DNA of 33,102 nucleotides. Origin: CAZVAR01 sp964625225 (lineage in GTDB: Bacteria; Pseudomonadota; Alphaproteobacteria; JAJUGE01). The notes beneath the pieces are model-generated. The model saw only the letters and a list, made by a program, of their open reading frames with translations. It had not been told where the DNA came from and did not search any database. Below are positions 8,206-16,322 of the stretch, piece after piece. The translations under genes and the position numbers were made by a program. Location of the stretch: contig CAZVAR010000021.1 of the NCBI GenBank assembly GCA_964625225.1, positions 1 to 33,102 on the forward strand. Direction: 5' to 3'. Every line of letters begins with the position of its first letter. Position 1 is the first letter of the stretch.

Positions 8206-8670
8206 TCAGACCTGGAGCTGCTGATAGTTCTCGTAGCCGATCCGGTCGATCAGCTCGAGTTGCTTCTCGAGGAAATCGACATGCTCTTCCTCGGTATCAA
8301 GGATATTTCGCAGCAGCTTGCGGCTGACATAGTCGGACACGGACTCGCAATACGCGATCGCCGCCCGCAGGTCGGCAATGCCCGCCTGCTCGAGCCGGAG
8401 ATCGCACTCGAGGATCTCCCGCACGTTCTCGCCGATCAGAAGCTTGTCCAGATCCTGGAGGTTCGGCAGGCCATCGAGAAAGAGAATGCGCTCGATCAAC
8501 GAGTCCGCGTGCTTCATCTCGTCGATCGACTCGTCGTACTCGTATTTTCCGAGCTTCGTGAACCCCCAGTGCTCCAACATGCGTGCATGAAGAAAGTACT
8601 GGTTGATCGCCGTCAGCTCGTTCTTGAGAATTTTATTGAGGTGCTCGATGACCTTCGCATCGCCCTTCAT
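8206..8670 (-). CDS. bfr: Bacterioferritin
   Basis: Bacterioferritin forms a 24-subunit shell that oxidises Fe2+ and stores ferric iron, binding haem between subunit pairs. Starting from the second ATG (8670) the protein has 154 residues and numbering matches E. coli Bfr exactly: ferroxidase ligands E18, E51, H54, E94, E127 and H130, and haem-ligand M52, are all present. That match, plus GAGAAGG placed 9 bases upstream, favours 8670 over the ATG at 8679, which abuts the ribosome site. It is a haem-type Bfr with a complete diiron centre. Storage complements the neighbouring uptake genes and the SUF operon. Confidence 0.97.
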   Translation of the reverse strand: MKGDAKVIEHLNKILKNELTAINQYFLHARMLEHWGFTKLGKYEYDESIDEMKHADSLIERILFLDGLPNLQDLDKLLIGENVREILECDLRLEQAGIADLRAAIAYCESVSDYVSRKLLRNILDTEEEHVDFLEKQLELIDRIGYENYQQLQV

Positions 8671-8740
8671 TGCGTCCATCCTTCTCGCGTCCAGGATGGA
8701 TTCCTAGGGCGCGCGGGCACTGCAATCAATAGCGCCGGGG

Positions 8741-8760
8741 GCCGACCTGCCTCGGTCGGC
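8741..8760 (-). terminator. Hairpin downstream of the LuxR-type gene
   Basis: A perfect 7-bp inverted repeat (GCCGACC / GGTCGGC) with a 6-base loop lies about 25 bases past the stop of the LuxR-type gene, between it and bfr. There is no T tract, so it is only a weak terminator candidate. Confidence 0.3.
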
Positions 8761-8785
8761 ACCCGGCCGCGATCGTTGACGTCGC

Positions 8786-9499
8786 TCAGGCGGCCTCGCG
8801 GCCGATGCCGCGCTCGCGTGCCCACAGCGCCGCCTGAGTGCGGTTCTCCGCGCCGATCTTGCGCAACAGATGGCGCAATTGAGCCTTCACCGTAGCGTCG
8901 GTAGTGCCGAGCCGGTTGGCGATCATCTTGTTGGATTGGCCGTCGAGCAATCCCCGCAGAATGTCGAGCTCCCGGCCGGTCAGGTTGATCGGCCGGCCGG
9001 TGCGACCCTCGGCCGCACGCGGCCGAACCAGCTCCGCGGCGAGACGCGTGGGAAACACGTTCTCGCCGAGCCGGACCAGGTTGAGCGCATGCACGAGTGC
9101 GGCCGGCGACATGTCCGTCAGCAGATAGCCGTCGATCCCGGCCTCGACGGCGGTGCTCAGCAGGCCGGCGTCGGGGCGGCGGGCCAGCACCACCATACGC
9201 GCCCCCGGCCAGGCCCGGCGGAGCTCGGCCAGCGCGCCGGCGCCGTCGCGAACCATCGCCGGGTCCAGGAGGACGACCACGTCGGGGGCCATGGCAGGAG
9301 GCAGCTTGTGAATGGCGTCGAGCGCTTCGGCCTCGGCGCAGACACGGATCGGCGTCTCGGAGAACACCCGCTTCAGCCCCTCGCGGAACAGCAGGTCGCC
9401 ACCGACGAGAACCGCATCGAGCGCATTGGCAGAAGTGTTGCGGGCCGTGACGGGTGAGCCGGCCATGGGGCGGACATTCTGCGGCGCGGAAACTTGCAT
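8786..9499 (-). CDS. LuxR/NarL-type regulator with a degenerate receiver domain
   Basis: This 237-residue protein has an N-terminal receiver-like domain (about 27-145) and a C-terminal LuxR-type helix-turn-helix (about 172-230; LTGRELDILRGLLDGQSNKMIANRLGTT is split by the usual turn). The DNA-binding domain looks intact. The receiver keeps D79 at the phosphorylation position, but the paired acidic residues are replaced (VGGD, G33-G34), the conserved Thr/Ser is Ala106, and the conserved Lys is Thr128 in GYLLTDMS. It therefore probably does not respond to ordinary phosphorylation. The ATG at 9499 is chosen because the alternative upstream TTG falls inside a sigma-54 promoter. Targets are unknown. 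Confidence 0.88.
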   Translation of the reverse strand: MQVSAPQNVRPMAGSPVTARNTSANALDAVLVGGDLLFREGLKRVFSETPIRVCAEAEALDAIHKLPPAMAPDVVVLLDPAMVRDGAGALAELRRAWPGARMVVLARRPDAGLLSTAVEAGIDGYLLTDMSPAALVHALNLVRLGENVFPTRLAAELVRPRAAEGRTGRPINLTGRELDILRGLLDGQSNKMIANRLGTTDATVKAQLRHLLRKIGAENRTQAALWARERGIGREAA

Positions 9500-9542
9500 C
9501 GGAGTCACTCGCTGTTTGGTATTGCGGCGTGTGCCTCGAAAG

Positions 9543-9558
9543 AGCAACCCCCGTGCCA
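9543..9558 (-). promoter_or_regulatory. Sigma-54 (-24/-12) promoter of the LuxR-type gene
   Basis: Read on the minus strand, TGGCACGGGGGTTGCT fits the sigma-54 consensus TGGCACG-N4-TTGCW at every fixed position. Transcription should start around 9533, leaving a leader of about 35 bases before the ATG at 9499. A gene for a sigma-54 activator ends about 310 bp upstream on the same strand. Confidence 0.8.
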
Positions 9559-9700
9559 GACTCCCTGGTGGTACCGCGCTGCCGCAGAGGCGAACGGATT
9601 AAGTCGGAAAGGCCATAATTTTCGCGATCTTCGCTCCCGGACCGCTCCGGCGTGCGGTACGCAGGACGCGCCTTCACCGACCTTTCCGGCCTCATCGCGG

Positions 9701-9716
9701 TGCAGAGCGCTTCGCA
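9701..9716. promoter_or_regulatory. Candidate upstream activator site for the sigma-54 promoter
   Basis: TGCAGAGCGCTTCGCA is an imperfect palindrome (12 of 16 positions symmetric, TGC...GCA ends). It lies about 145 bp upstream of the -24/-12 promoter, a usual distance for an enhancer site. LuxO sites in Vibrio also have TGCA-type ends, but the inner sequence here differs. It is a single copy, so this is tentative. Confidence 0.3.
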
Positions 9717-9845
9717 AAATGAAACGACCGGGAACGCCGCTACGCCGCGCGGCGGCCTGCACCCGCTGAGAACTCGTGCTTGAGGAGATCCGGCGGGTTC
9801 CCGCGCTTCGCCCCCGGCTTTCGCCGGAGATCACCGCGATCGCCC

Positions 9846-9868
9846 GGCGCCGCGTCCCCCGCGGCGCC
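9846..9868 (-). terminator. GC hairpin just after the LuxO-like gene
   Basis: A perfect 9-bp stem (GGCGCCGCG / CGCGGCGCC) with a 5-base loop starts 2 bases after the LuxO-like stop. No T tract follows on the minus strand, so termination is uncertain; it may instead stabilise the mRNA 3' end. Confidence 0.4.
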
Positions 9869-9870
9869 GC

Positions 9871-11289
9871 TCAGGTGCAGCCGTCGACTTCCCAGCGAGC
9901 GAGCTTGCGATAGACGGTCGAGGGGCTGATCTCGAGGAGCGCGGCCGCTCTGGGCACATTTCCCTCCGTCACGCGCAGCGCCGTCCTGATCGCGTCCCGC
10001 TCGATCTCGGCGAGCGGGCGGATCTGGTCGCTCCGGGTCGGGTCCGACGCTGGATCCATCGGCCGGCCCGCCGTTGGCAGTGCCCGTGCAGACGGCTCGC
10101 CCTCGGAGCACGGCTGCCCCAAAGGCGGCGGCAGCATTCCCACGTCCACCAGTTCGGCGTCGTTCAGCACGACCACCTGGCGGATGACGTTCTGAAGCTG
10201 CCGGACATTTCCCGGCCAGTCGTAGGCGGCCAGAGCGGCCTGAGCCTCCGGTGTGAACCCCTTGAAACTGCGCGATTCCTCACGGCTGAACAGCTTCAGG
10301 AAATGCTGCGCCAGCTCCAGTACGTCGGCCTCGCGTTCGCGCAGGGGCGGCATGTGGATCGGGATCACATGCAGCCGGTAATAGAGATCCTCGCGGAACC
10401 GCCCCTCCTCTACTTCCTCGAGCGGGTTGCGATTGGTGGCGCAGATGAACCGGACGTCGACCTTCTGGACCTCGCTGCCGCCGACTTTGGTGAAGGTGCC
10501 GAGCTGGACGAAACGGAGCAGCTTGACCTGGAGGTCGAGCGGCATCTCGCAGATCTCGTCGAGGAACAGCGTCCCGCCGTCGGCTTGCGCCGCGGCTCCC
10601 TCGCGGTTGCCGACGGCACCGGTGAACGCCCCCCGCACATGTCCGAAGATTTCGCTCTCCATCAGCTCCTTCGGGATGGCGGCGCAGTTCAGGGCCACGA
10701 ACGGCCGGTCCCGGCGCGGGCTCTTGCGGTGGATCGCCTCGGCGCAGACCTCCTTGCCGGTTCCGCTCTCGCCGGTGATGAAGATGGTCGCCTTGCTCGC
10801 CGCGGCGCTGTCGATCGTCCGGTAGACCGCCTGCATGGCCAGCGAGGCGCCGATGAAGCCGAAATATTGCTGTCGGTCCAGCTCGTTGCGGTAGGTCTCG
10901 ACAATCCGCGACAGGCGCTCACGCTCCAGAGCGTTGCGGACGGTATAGACGAGCCGCTCCGCGTTGAACGGCTTGACCAGGAAGTCGACCGCACCTTCGC
11001 GCATCGCCTCGACCGCGACGTTGACGGACCCGTTTGCCGTGACCACGACGACCGCGCAGGTCAGCCCCATGGCACGGATCTTCCGCAGAACGTCGAGGCC
11101 GTTCATGTCCGGAAGATGAAGATCCAGGATCACTGCGTCGGGCGGGCTCGCTGCCACCTCGGCCAGCGCCTCGGTGCCCGTAGCCACATGCACCAGCCTG
11201 TAGGGCTCCGACTGCAGATACTCCTGATAGGCGCGCGCTAGCGGCAGCGTGTCTTCCACCAGCAGGATTCGCGCGGTCTTCACGCTCAT
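9871..11289 (-). CDS. LuxO-like sigma-54-dependent response regulator
   Basis: This 472-residue NtrC-family activator has a receiver (about 6-120; acidic pocket E12-D13, phospho-acceptor D56, VKPF lysine), an AAA+ domain (about 145-380) and a C-terminal Fis-type helix-turn-helix (about 425-468). The AAA+ part has Walker A GESGTGKE, the sigma-54 contact loop GAFTGA and Walker B GGTLFLDE, so it should open sigma-54 promoters. The linker and AAA+ wording (GFIGASLAMQAVYRTIDSAA, GKEVCAEAIH, WPGNVRQLQNVIRQVVVLN) is strikingly close to Vibrio LuxO as I remember it. The kinase that feeds it is not fixed; a soluble PAS kinase is encoded about 2 kb away. No strong ribosome site is seen at the ATG. The nearby sigma-54 promoter is its obvious target. 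Confidence 0.92.
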   Translation of the reverse strand: MSVKTARILLVEDTLPLARAYQEYLQSEPYRLVHVATGTEALAEVAASPPDAVILDLHLPDMNGLDVLRKIRAMGLTCAVVVVTANGSVNVAVEAMREGAVDFLVKPFNAERLVYTVRNALERERLSRIVETYRNELDRQQYFGFIGASLAMQAVYRTIDSAAASKATIFITGESGTGKEVCAEAIHRKSPRRDRPFVALNCAAIPKELMESEIFGHVRGAFTGAVGNREGAAAQADGGTLFLDEICEMPLDLQVKLLRFVQLGTFTKVGGSEVQKVDVRFICATNRNPLEEVEEGRFREDLYYRLHVIPIHMPPLREREADVLELAQHFLKLFSREESRSFKGFTPEAQAALAAYDWPGNVRQLQNVIRQVVVLNDAELVDVGMLPPPLGQPCSEGEPSARALPTAGRPMDPASDPTRSDQIRPLAEIERDAIRTALRVTEGNVPRAAALLEISPSTVYRKLARWEVDGCT

Positions 11290-11421
11290 CGTCTATACCG
11301 ACCCCTGTCTCGACGCGGTCTCGCGCCGATCACGCCATCAGGCGTAGCACCAAAGGGTTAAATCGGCGTATTTGAATCGAGGCCGGCGGTGGCCCGGCCC
11401 GGAGTCCTCTTGGAGCGCATC

Positions 11422-12594
11422 ATGCTGGCGAACGCCCTGCCCACCCTCGACTTCGACCTCGGCGACACCGCGGCTTCGCTGCGTGAGACCGTGCAGGCCT
11501 TTGCCGCGCAGGAGATCGCCCCGCGCGCCGCAGACATCGACCGCACCAACGAGTTTCCGCGTGACCTGTGGCCGCGGCTCGGGGCGCTCGGCCTGCTCGG
11601 CGTGACGGTCGAAGAAGAGTATGGCGGCGCCGGGATGGGCTATCTCGAGCATCTCGTCGCGATGGAGGAGGTCAGCCGCGCCTCGGCCGCCGTCGGCCTC
11701 AGCTACGGTGCGCACTCCAACCTTTGCGTCAACCAGATCCGGCGAAACGGCAACGAGGAGCAGAAGCGGCGCTATCTGCCGAAGCTGCTTTCCGGCGAGC
11801 ATGTGGGAGCGCTGGCGATGAGCGAGCCCGGTGCCGGGTCGGACGTCGTCGGGATGCGAACGCGCGCCGAGCGGCGAGGCGACCGCTTCATCCTCAACGG
11901 CGGAAAGATGTGGATCACGAACGGCCCGGACGCCGACGTGCTGATCGTCTATGCCAAGACGGACCCGGACGCGGGGCCGCGCGGCATCACCGCATTCCTG
12001 ATCGAGAAGGGCTTCTCCGGATTCTCCACGGCCCAGAAGCTCGACAAGCTCGGCATGCGCGGCTCGAACACCTGCGAGCTCCTGTTCGAGGATTGCGAGG
12101 TCCCGGCCGAGAACGTGCTCGGCGAGGTCGGGATGGGTGTCAACGTCCTGATGAGCGGTCTCGACTATGAGCGGCTCGTCCTTTCCGGCGGCCCGCTCGG
12201 AATCATGCAGGCCTGCATGGACGTGGTGATCCCCTACCTGCATGAGCGCCGGCAGTTCGGGCAGCCGATCGGCGAGTTCCAGCTCATGCAGGGCAAGCTG
12301 GCGGACATGTACACCACGCTGAATGCCTGCAAGGCCTACGCCTATGCCGTTGCCAAAGCGTGCGACCGCGGGGACACCACCCGCAAGGACGCCGCCGGGG
12401 TCATCCTGTACACGGCCGAAAAGGCCACCTGGATGGCGCTCGAGGCGATCCAGTGCCTGGGCGGGAACGGTTATATCAACGATTATCCCACCGGCCGCCT
12501 TCTGCGGGACGCCAAGCTCTACGAAATCGGCGCCGGCACTTCGGAGATCCGTCGCTGGCTGATCGGGCGCGAGCTGTTCAAGGAAACGGCGTAG
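11422..12594 (+). CDS. ivd: Isovaleryl-CoA dehydrogenase
   Basis: This flavoprotein oxidises isovaleryl-CoA to 3-methylcrotonyl-CoA in leucine breakdown, passing electrons to ETF. The 390-residue protein has the acyl-CoA dehydrogenase domain order. The catalytic glutamate sits at E250 in GLDYERLVLSGGPLGIMQAC, the position used by isovaleryl-CoA dehydrogenases. The C-terminal LYEIGAGTSEIRRWLIGREL lacks Glu at the site used by medium-chain enzymes. I chose the ATG at 11422 (MLANALPTLDFDLG), preceded by GGAG, over a GTG at 11389. Other leucine-pathway genes (methylcrotonyl-CoA carboxylase, HMG-CoA lyase) are absent here. Its end overlaps the convergent dehydrogenase gene by 17 bp. Confidence 0.93.
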   Translation: MLANALPTLDFDLGDTAASLRETVQAFAAQEIAPRAADIDRTNEFPRDLWPRLGALGLLGVTVEEEYGGAGMGYLEHLVAMEEVSRASAAVGLSYGAHSNLCVNQIRRNGNEEQKRRYLPKLLSGEHVGALAMSEPGAGSDVVGMRTRAERRGDRFILNGGKMWITNGPDADVLIVYAKTDPDAGPRGITAFLIEKGFSGFSTAQKLDKLGMRGSNTCELLFEDCEVPAENVLGEVGMGVNVLMSGLDYERLVLSGGPLGIMQACMDVVIPYLHERRQFGQPIGEFQLMQGKLADMYTTLNACKAYAYAVAKACDRGDTTRKDAAGVILYTAEKATWMALEAIQCLGGNGYINDYPTGRLLRDAKLYEIGAGTSEIRRWLIGRELFKETA

Positions 12595-13429
12595 CGCCGG
12601 TGAGCTGCTCGCTGACTTCCCAGAGGCGTCGCGCGGTTTCCGGATCGCGCGAGCGTGGCGAGGACTCGGCGGGCTGTTTGCGCACGAAATAGCGTCCGCT
12701 CACGCCCTCCAGCTCCGGCGCGCTGGCGAGATGGATCGGCGTCTGCGCTCCCTCCTCCACGTCGATGGCGCTGACGAGGAAGGCGAGCCGGAGGCCCAGC
12801 CGGAACAGGAGCTTGTTGTTCATCCCGAAATTGCTGGCGACGAAGCCCGGATGGAGCGCGTTGGCCGTGACGCCCGTGCCCTCGAGCCTTCGGGCCAGCT
12901 CGTAGGTGAACAGGATGTTGGCGAGCTTCGAGCGCTGATAGGCACGCCAACCGGAATAGCTGCGCTCGCTCTGCAGGTCCGCGAAATCGATGCTGGCGCC
13001 CTCATGGGCGCGCGAGGCGACGTTGACGACCCGCGCCGCTCCGGCTGCGCGCAGACGGTCCAGAAGGAGATTGGTCAGAAGGAAATAAGCGAGATGGTTG
13101 AGGGCGAACGTCATTTCGAGACCGTCCGCGCTCAGCTGCCGCTCCGTGAAGATGGCGCCCGCATTGTTGACCAGCACGTCGAGCCGCGGATGCTCCTCGA
13201 CGAAATTGCGGGCAAGGCGGCGAATTTCCGCCTGGCGGGACAGATCGGCACGTTGGAAGGAAACCCAGTCGTTTCCGGTGTGTCGTCGGATCGCGGCGAC
13301 CGCCCGGGCGCCCCTGGCGTCGTCGCGGCCGACGATGACGACCGTTGCGCCTTTGGCGGCGAGTTCACGGGCGGTGACGAAGCCGATGCCGCTCGTCCCG
13401 CCGGTCACCATGACAATCTTTCCGTCCAT
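12578..13429 (-). CDS. Short-chain dehydrogenase/reductase (retinol dehydrogenase-like)
   Basis: This 283-residue protein is a classical NAD(P)-dependent short-chain dehydrogenase. The cofactor loop is TGGTSGIG at residues 9-16, followed by a downstream NNAG motif, a catalytic Ser in VVNVASRAHEG and the YQRSK catalytic Tyr-Lys pair. The wording LHPGFVASNFG and the C-terminal RYFVRKQPAESSP resemble the retinol dehydrogenase / WW-domain oxidoreductase-like subgroup common in bacteria. Its substrate cannot be told from sequence. It converges on ivd with a 17-bp coding overlap. A GGGAG about 11 bases upstream is the best ribosome site for the ATG. Confidence 0.9.
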   Translation of the reverse strand: MDGKIVMVTGGTSGIGFVTARELAAKGATVVIVGRDDARGARAVAAIRRHTGNDWVSFQRADLSRQAEIRRLARNFVEEHPRLDVLVNNAGAIFTERQLSADGLEMTFALNHLAYFLLTNLLLDRLRAAGAARVVNVASRAHEGASIDFADLQSERSYSGWRAYQRSKLANILFTYELARRLEGTGVTANALHPGFVASNFGMNNKLLFRLGLRLAFLVSAIDVEEGAQTPIHLASAPELEGVSGRYFVRKQPAESSPRSRDPETARRLWEVSEQLTGATPFP

Positions 13430-13487
13430 GCCGCAGTCGCTCCCGTCACCGCCCCTCGGGAGAGCTTGTCGCCGGCCGGCGCCGGCA

Positions 13488-15035
13488 TCAATCGTTCAGG
13501 ACGCGGCCCGGCGGCAGACGCACATGCACGGTGGTGCCGGCGCCGACGGTACTCTCCAGCAGGAAGGTGCCGCCGTGCAACTCGGTGAGCGCCTTCGACA
13601 ATGGCAGCCCGAGCCCGGTGCCCTCGAACTTGCGGGCGAGCCCGCTGTCGAGCTGGCTGAAGGGTGCCATCGCGATCGCAATCTCCTCTTGCGCGATCCC
13701 GACGCCGGTGTCGCTCACCACGAATTCGAGGCCGCCGTCCTCGGTGCGGTGTGTCTCCACGCGGACCTCGCCTCCGGGGGGCGTGAACTTCACGGCGTTG
13801 GACAGCAGATTCAGCAACACTTGGCGGAGGCGGCGCTCGTCGACGAGGATGCGCGGGAGATCCGGATTGTGAACGACCGTCAGACGCAGCCCGCCCCGCT
13901 CGGCCGCCTCGGCCACGACGCGCTGCACGCTCCACAGCAGCTCCGCCGGGGCAACATCCCCCTCCTCCAGATCCAGCCGGCCCGCCTCGATCTTGGCGAT
14001 ATCGAGAATGTCGTTGATCAGGTTCAGCAGGTGCCGTGAGCTGGCCAGGATGTCATCGGTATATTCCCGGTACTTCTCGTGCCCCATCGGGCCGAGAAGC
14101 TCGAGCTTCATGATCTCGGAGAAGCCCATAATGGCGTTCAGCGGCGTCCGCAGCTCATGGCTCATGTTTGCGAGGAACTCGGTCTTCGCGCGGTTCGCCG
14201 CCTCGGCGTCGTCGACCGCCTTCACCAGGGCCGCGTACTGTGCCTCCCGTTCCGTCACGTCCTGAGCGGTGCCGCGATACCCCTCGAACGTTCCATCCTC
14301 GGCGAAGATCGGGACCGCGCTCAAGCGCAGCATCCGGCGCGTGCCGTCGCGATGACGCATATCGACCGGAAGATCGCGGAACGCGGCGGGACCACGCCGC
14401 CTTACGACATCCCGGAACTCCCTGCCGGCTTCGATCAGGTCGGGCATGCGTCGGCCGATCAGCTCGCACGGATGGTAGCCGAGCTGTTCGAACACACGTG
14501 GCGACGCGAATGTGATCGCAAGTTCGCGGTCGATCTCCCAGACCCAATCGGAGATCAGCCGCGCGAAATCGTCGAGCCGGTTCTCGGCGAGGGTCAGGGC
14601 GAGGCCGACCCGCCGGAGCTCCCCGGCCGGAATGAAGCGGCCCATGACCCCGAACGGCCGCCCCTCGCTGTCGCGGACCACCATGCGCTCAACAACGTAG
14701 CATTCGTAGGCGCCTTCGACCTGAACGACGAGATCCTGTCGCAGCGGTCGGCCGAGCGCCTCGATCGAGGCGGCGATGTCCTCGATCGGCGGAGCGGCGG
14801 CGGCACCGATGAAGGGTGCGAGGCGGTGATAGGCGGCGTTCGCGTGGAGTAGGTTGCCGGCGGCGTCGGCCAGGTACATCGGCACCTCGGTCCCGCTCTC
14901 CGCCTGCCACAGATCGAGCATCGGCTGCGGTAGCAGGACGCCCTCGCCCGGATCCGGGCGCAGCGCGGGGACATGCAGCCGGGAGCCGCCCGGCGGCGCG
15001 GACTCGGTGCCTCGTGCCGGCTGGTTCCCGTTCAC
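13488..15035 (-). CDS. Soluble PAS-domain sensor histidine kinase
   Basis: This 515-residue kinase has two PAS-like regions (about 40-135 and 155-262, the second with a PAC-type end RGTAQDVTEREAQY), a HisKA dimerisation domain with phospho-acceptor H293 in MSHELRTPLNAIMGFSE, and a HATPase domain (about 395-510) with NLLSNAVKFTPPGG, DTGVGI and GTGLGLPLS boxes. There is no membrane segment and no attached receiver, so it should sense a cytoplasmic signal. The start is a GTG directly adjoining the stop of the DUF2336 gene (TGAGTG); the Met at residue 39 is an alternative. The tight junction suggests co-translation with that gene. No partner regulator is adjacent; the LuxO-like protein is one candidate. 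Confidence 0.93.
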   Translation of the reverse strand: MNGNQPARGTESAPPGGSRLHVPALRPDPGEGVLLPQPMLDLWQAESGTEVPMYLADAAGNLLHANAAYHRLAPFIGAAAAPPIEDIAASIEALGRPLRQDLVVQVEGAYECYVVERMVVRDSEGRPFGVMGRFIPAGELRRVGLALTLAENRLDDFARLISDWVWEIDRELAITFASPRVFEQLGYHPCELIGRRMPDLIEAGREFRDVVRRRGPAAFRDLPVDMRHRDGTRRMLRLSAVPIFAEDGTFEGYRGTAQDVTEREAQYAALVKAVDDAEAANRAKTEFLANMSHELRTPLNAIMGFSEIMKLELLGPMGHEKYREYTDDILASSRHLLNLINDILDIAKIEAGRLDLEEGDVAPAELLWSVQRVVAEAAERGGLRLTVVHNPDLPRILVDERRLRQVLLNLLSNAVKFTPPGGEVRVETHRTEDGGLEFVVSDTGVGIAQEEIAIAMAPFSQLDSGLARKFEGTGLGLPLSKALTELHGGTFLLESTVGAGTTVHVRLPPGRVLND

Positions 15036-16322
15036 TCAGCCAGCTCCGATCTGCTCGATCGCCGCGACATAGCCCGGGTCCCGTCGCCATTGCCGAAGGA
15101 CCTGGCTCGCATCCGCTGGGCTGATCGACTCGAAGAGTTTCAAAGCGCGCGACAGGTCGCGAGGGTCGCGGACCTGTCGGTCGCTTTGCTGATAGCGCAA
15201 CAGGTAGAGCGTCGCGAAGGTCTGCTTGTCGATCCCGGTGCTGCGGCAGGCGATCGCGAGTGCGCGTCCCGTCCCGTCCAGCAGGATCTGCCGGACGCGG
15301 GCCGGGCTCAGTCGCGTGATCTGTCCGAGCAGCCCTTCGAACAGCGCGACCTGTCCCTGTCGCAGGCTCCGGACCAGCAGATCGGGAGTAATCATGTTCC
15401 GGCGGGCCAGGTGCTCGGCCAGGCGGGCAGCACCGCTGTCTTCCGCTGCGCTGCGCGCGCTCGCGCCCTCGTCCCTTCGTTTCAGGAGGCTCGTCACGGT
15501 CTCCTCGATGCCGTCGTCCAGTCGCGAAGGGTCGACGTCGAAATGCATGACGATATACGATCGCAGAGCGGCGGAGACCCACCAGTACATCCGCTTGGCG
15601 AGCTGCGGGTCCAGATCCTCCCGCCTCAGCAGCGGCTCCTGGTAGCTGTCGACGCGCCGCGACTCCTCGACCAGATAGGCCATGGTCGCCGCGGATATCT
15701 CGGCGTTCTCGTTCTCCAGCATCGTCCTGATCACGTCGACGTTCTCCGTCTCGGCAAGGGCCGCCGAAACGCGGGCACTGACCGAACGCCGCATGGCGAT
15801 GGCGAGCTGATGCTCGATTGTCCTGTGATGGATGATCTCGACCAGTTCGGCGTCCCCGAGCACCGAGCTTCGCAGCAGAATCGGCCGCGCCACCTCGATC
15901 TCGTCGTTGGCGAGCAGAACCAGCAGATCGCGCGGCACGGCCTCGCTGTCTGCCAATCGCTGCGCCAGATCGCGTCGCACCGCCTGCTCGAACTGCCACA
16001 GCAGCTTCGTGAGAATGTCGGACATCAGCGATCGTTCGCGCTCGGTCAGGGCCGAGCCTCGTTCGGCAAACATATCGCCGATAACGGTCACGAGTCGGCG
16101 CCGGCTTTCGGCCGAACTGTCGTTCGCCAAAGCCAATAGCGACCGCAAATCGATCTGCTCACTGGTCCTACAGGTTTCAGCGGTGTCTCTCACGTCGCCC
16201 CCGACGGCAACGGCCTCGACCGTCCCGAAACTCTCCACAACACTGCTGAAATTGTCGTTAAAGAGTGTCTGATCCGTCCACTCGCCGGGATTACCGATGC
16301 ACGTTCCTTGCTTTACGCGCAT
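15036..16322 (-). CDS. DUF2336 domain protein
   Basis: This 428-residue, mostly helical protein matches the DUF2336 family, which is common in Alphaproteobacteria and of unknown function. Recognisable stretches are RRDLAQRLADSEAVPRDLL, LANDEIEVARPILLRS and a HQLAIAMRRSVSARVSAAL segment, in the repeat-like helical pattern of the family. I place the start at the ATG at 16322, which overlaps the stop of the preceding gene (TAATG). The ribosome site is poor, so a start further in is possible; the frame also stays open upstream but loses family character there. The kinase gene follows with no gap, so the two probably work together. The first 45 residues look poorly conserved. Confidence 0.82.
   Translation of the reverse strand: MRVKQGTCIGNPGEWTDQTLFNDNFSSVVESFGTVEAVAVGGDVRDTAETCRTSEQIDLRSLLALANDSSAESRRRLVTVIGDMFAERGSALTERERSLMSDILTKLLWQFEQAVRRDLAQRLADSEAVPRDLLVLLANDEIEVARPILLRSSVLGDAELVEIIHHRTIEHQLAIAMRRSVSARVSAALAETENVDVIRTMLENENAEISAATMAYLVEESRRVDSYQEPLLRREDLDPQLAKRMYWWVSAALRSYIVMHFDVDPSRLDDGIEETVTSLLKRRDEGASARSAAEDSGAARLAEHLARRNMITPDLLVRSLRQGQVALFEGLLGQITRLSPARVRQILLDGTGRALAIACRSTGIDKQTFATLYLLRYQQSDRQVRDPRDLSRALKLFESISPADASQVLRQWRRDPGYVAAIEQIGAG

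Larger units (their letters stand above)
9500..9870 (-). other. Regulatory intergenic region between the LuxO-like and LuxR-type genes
   Basis: This stretch of about 370 bp has no convincing gene. Reading on the minus strand from the LuxO-like gene, it holds a GC-only hairpin right after the stop, a small stem with a GAAA loop (9814-9827), an imperfect palindrome at 9701-9716 and a relatively AT-rich patch near 9605-9625. The sigma-54 promoter at 9543-9558 comes last. The order (possible activator site, AT-rich patch, -24/-12 promoter) is that of a sigma-54 control region. No IHF site meeting the consensus was found by eye. Confidence 0.5.

Noticed and set aside
9500..9547. TTG start that would lengthen the LuxR-type protein by 16 residues
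   Set aside because: The TTG is part of the -12 element of the sigma-54 promoter and would lie upstream of the expected transcript start.
9505..9834. 109-residue minus-strand frame in the LuxO-LuxR intergenic region
   Set aside because: Low-complexity composition, no ribosome site, and it overlaps the sigma-54 promoter and candidate enhancer.
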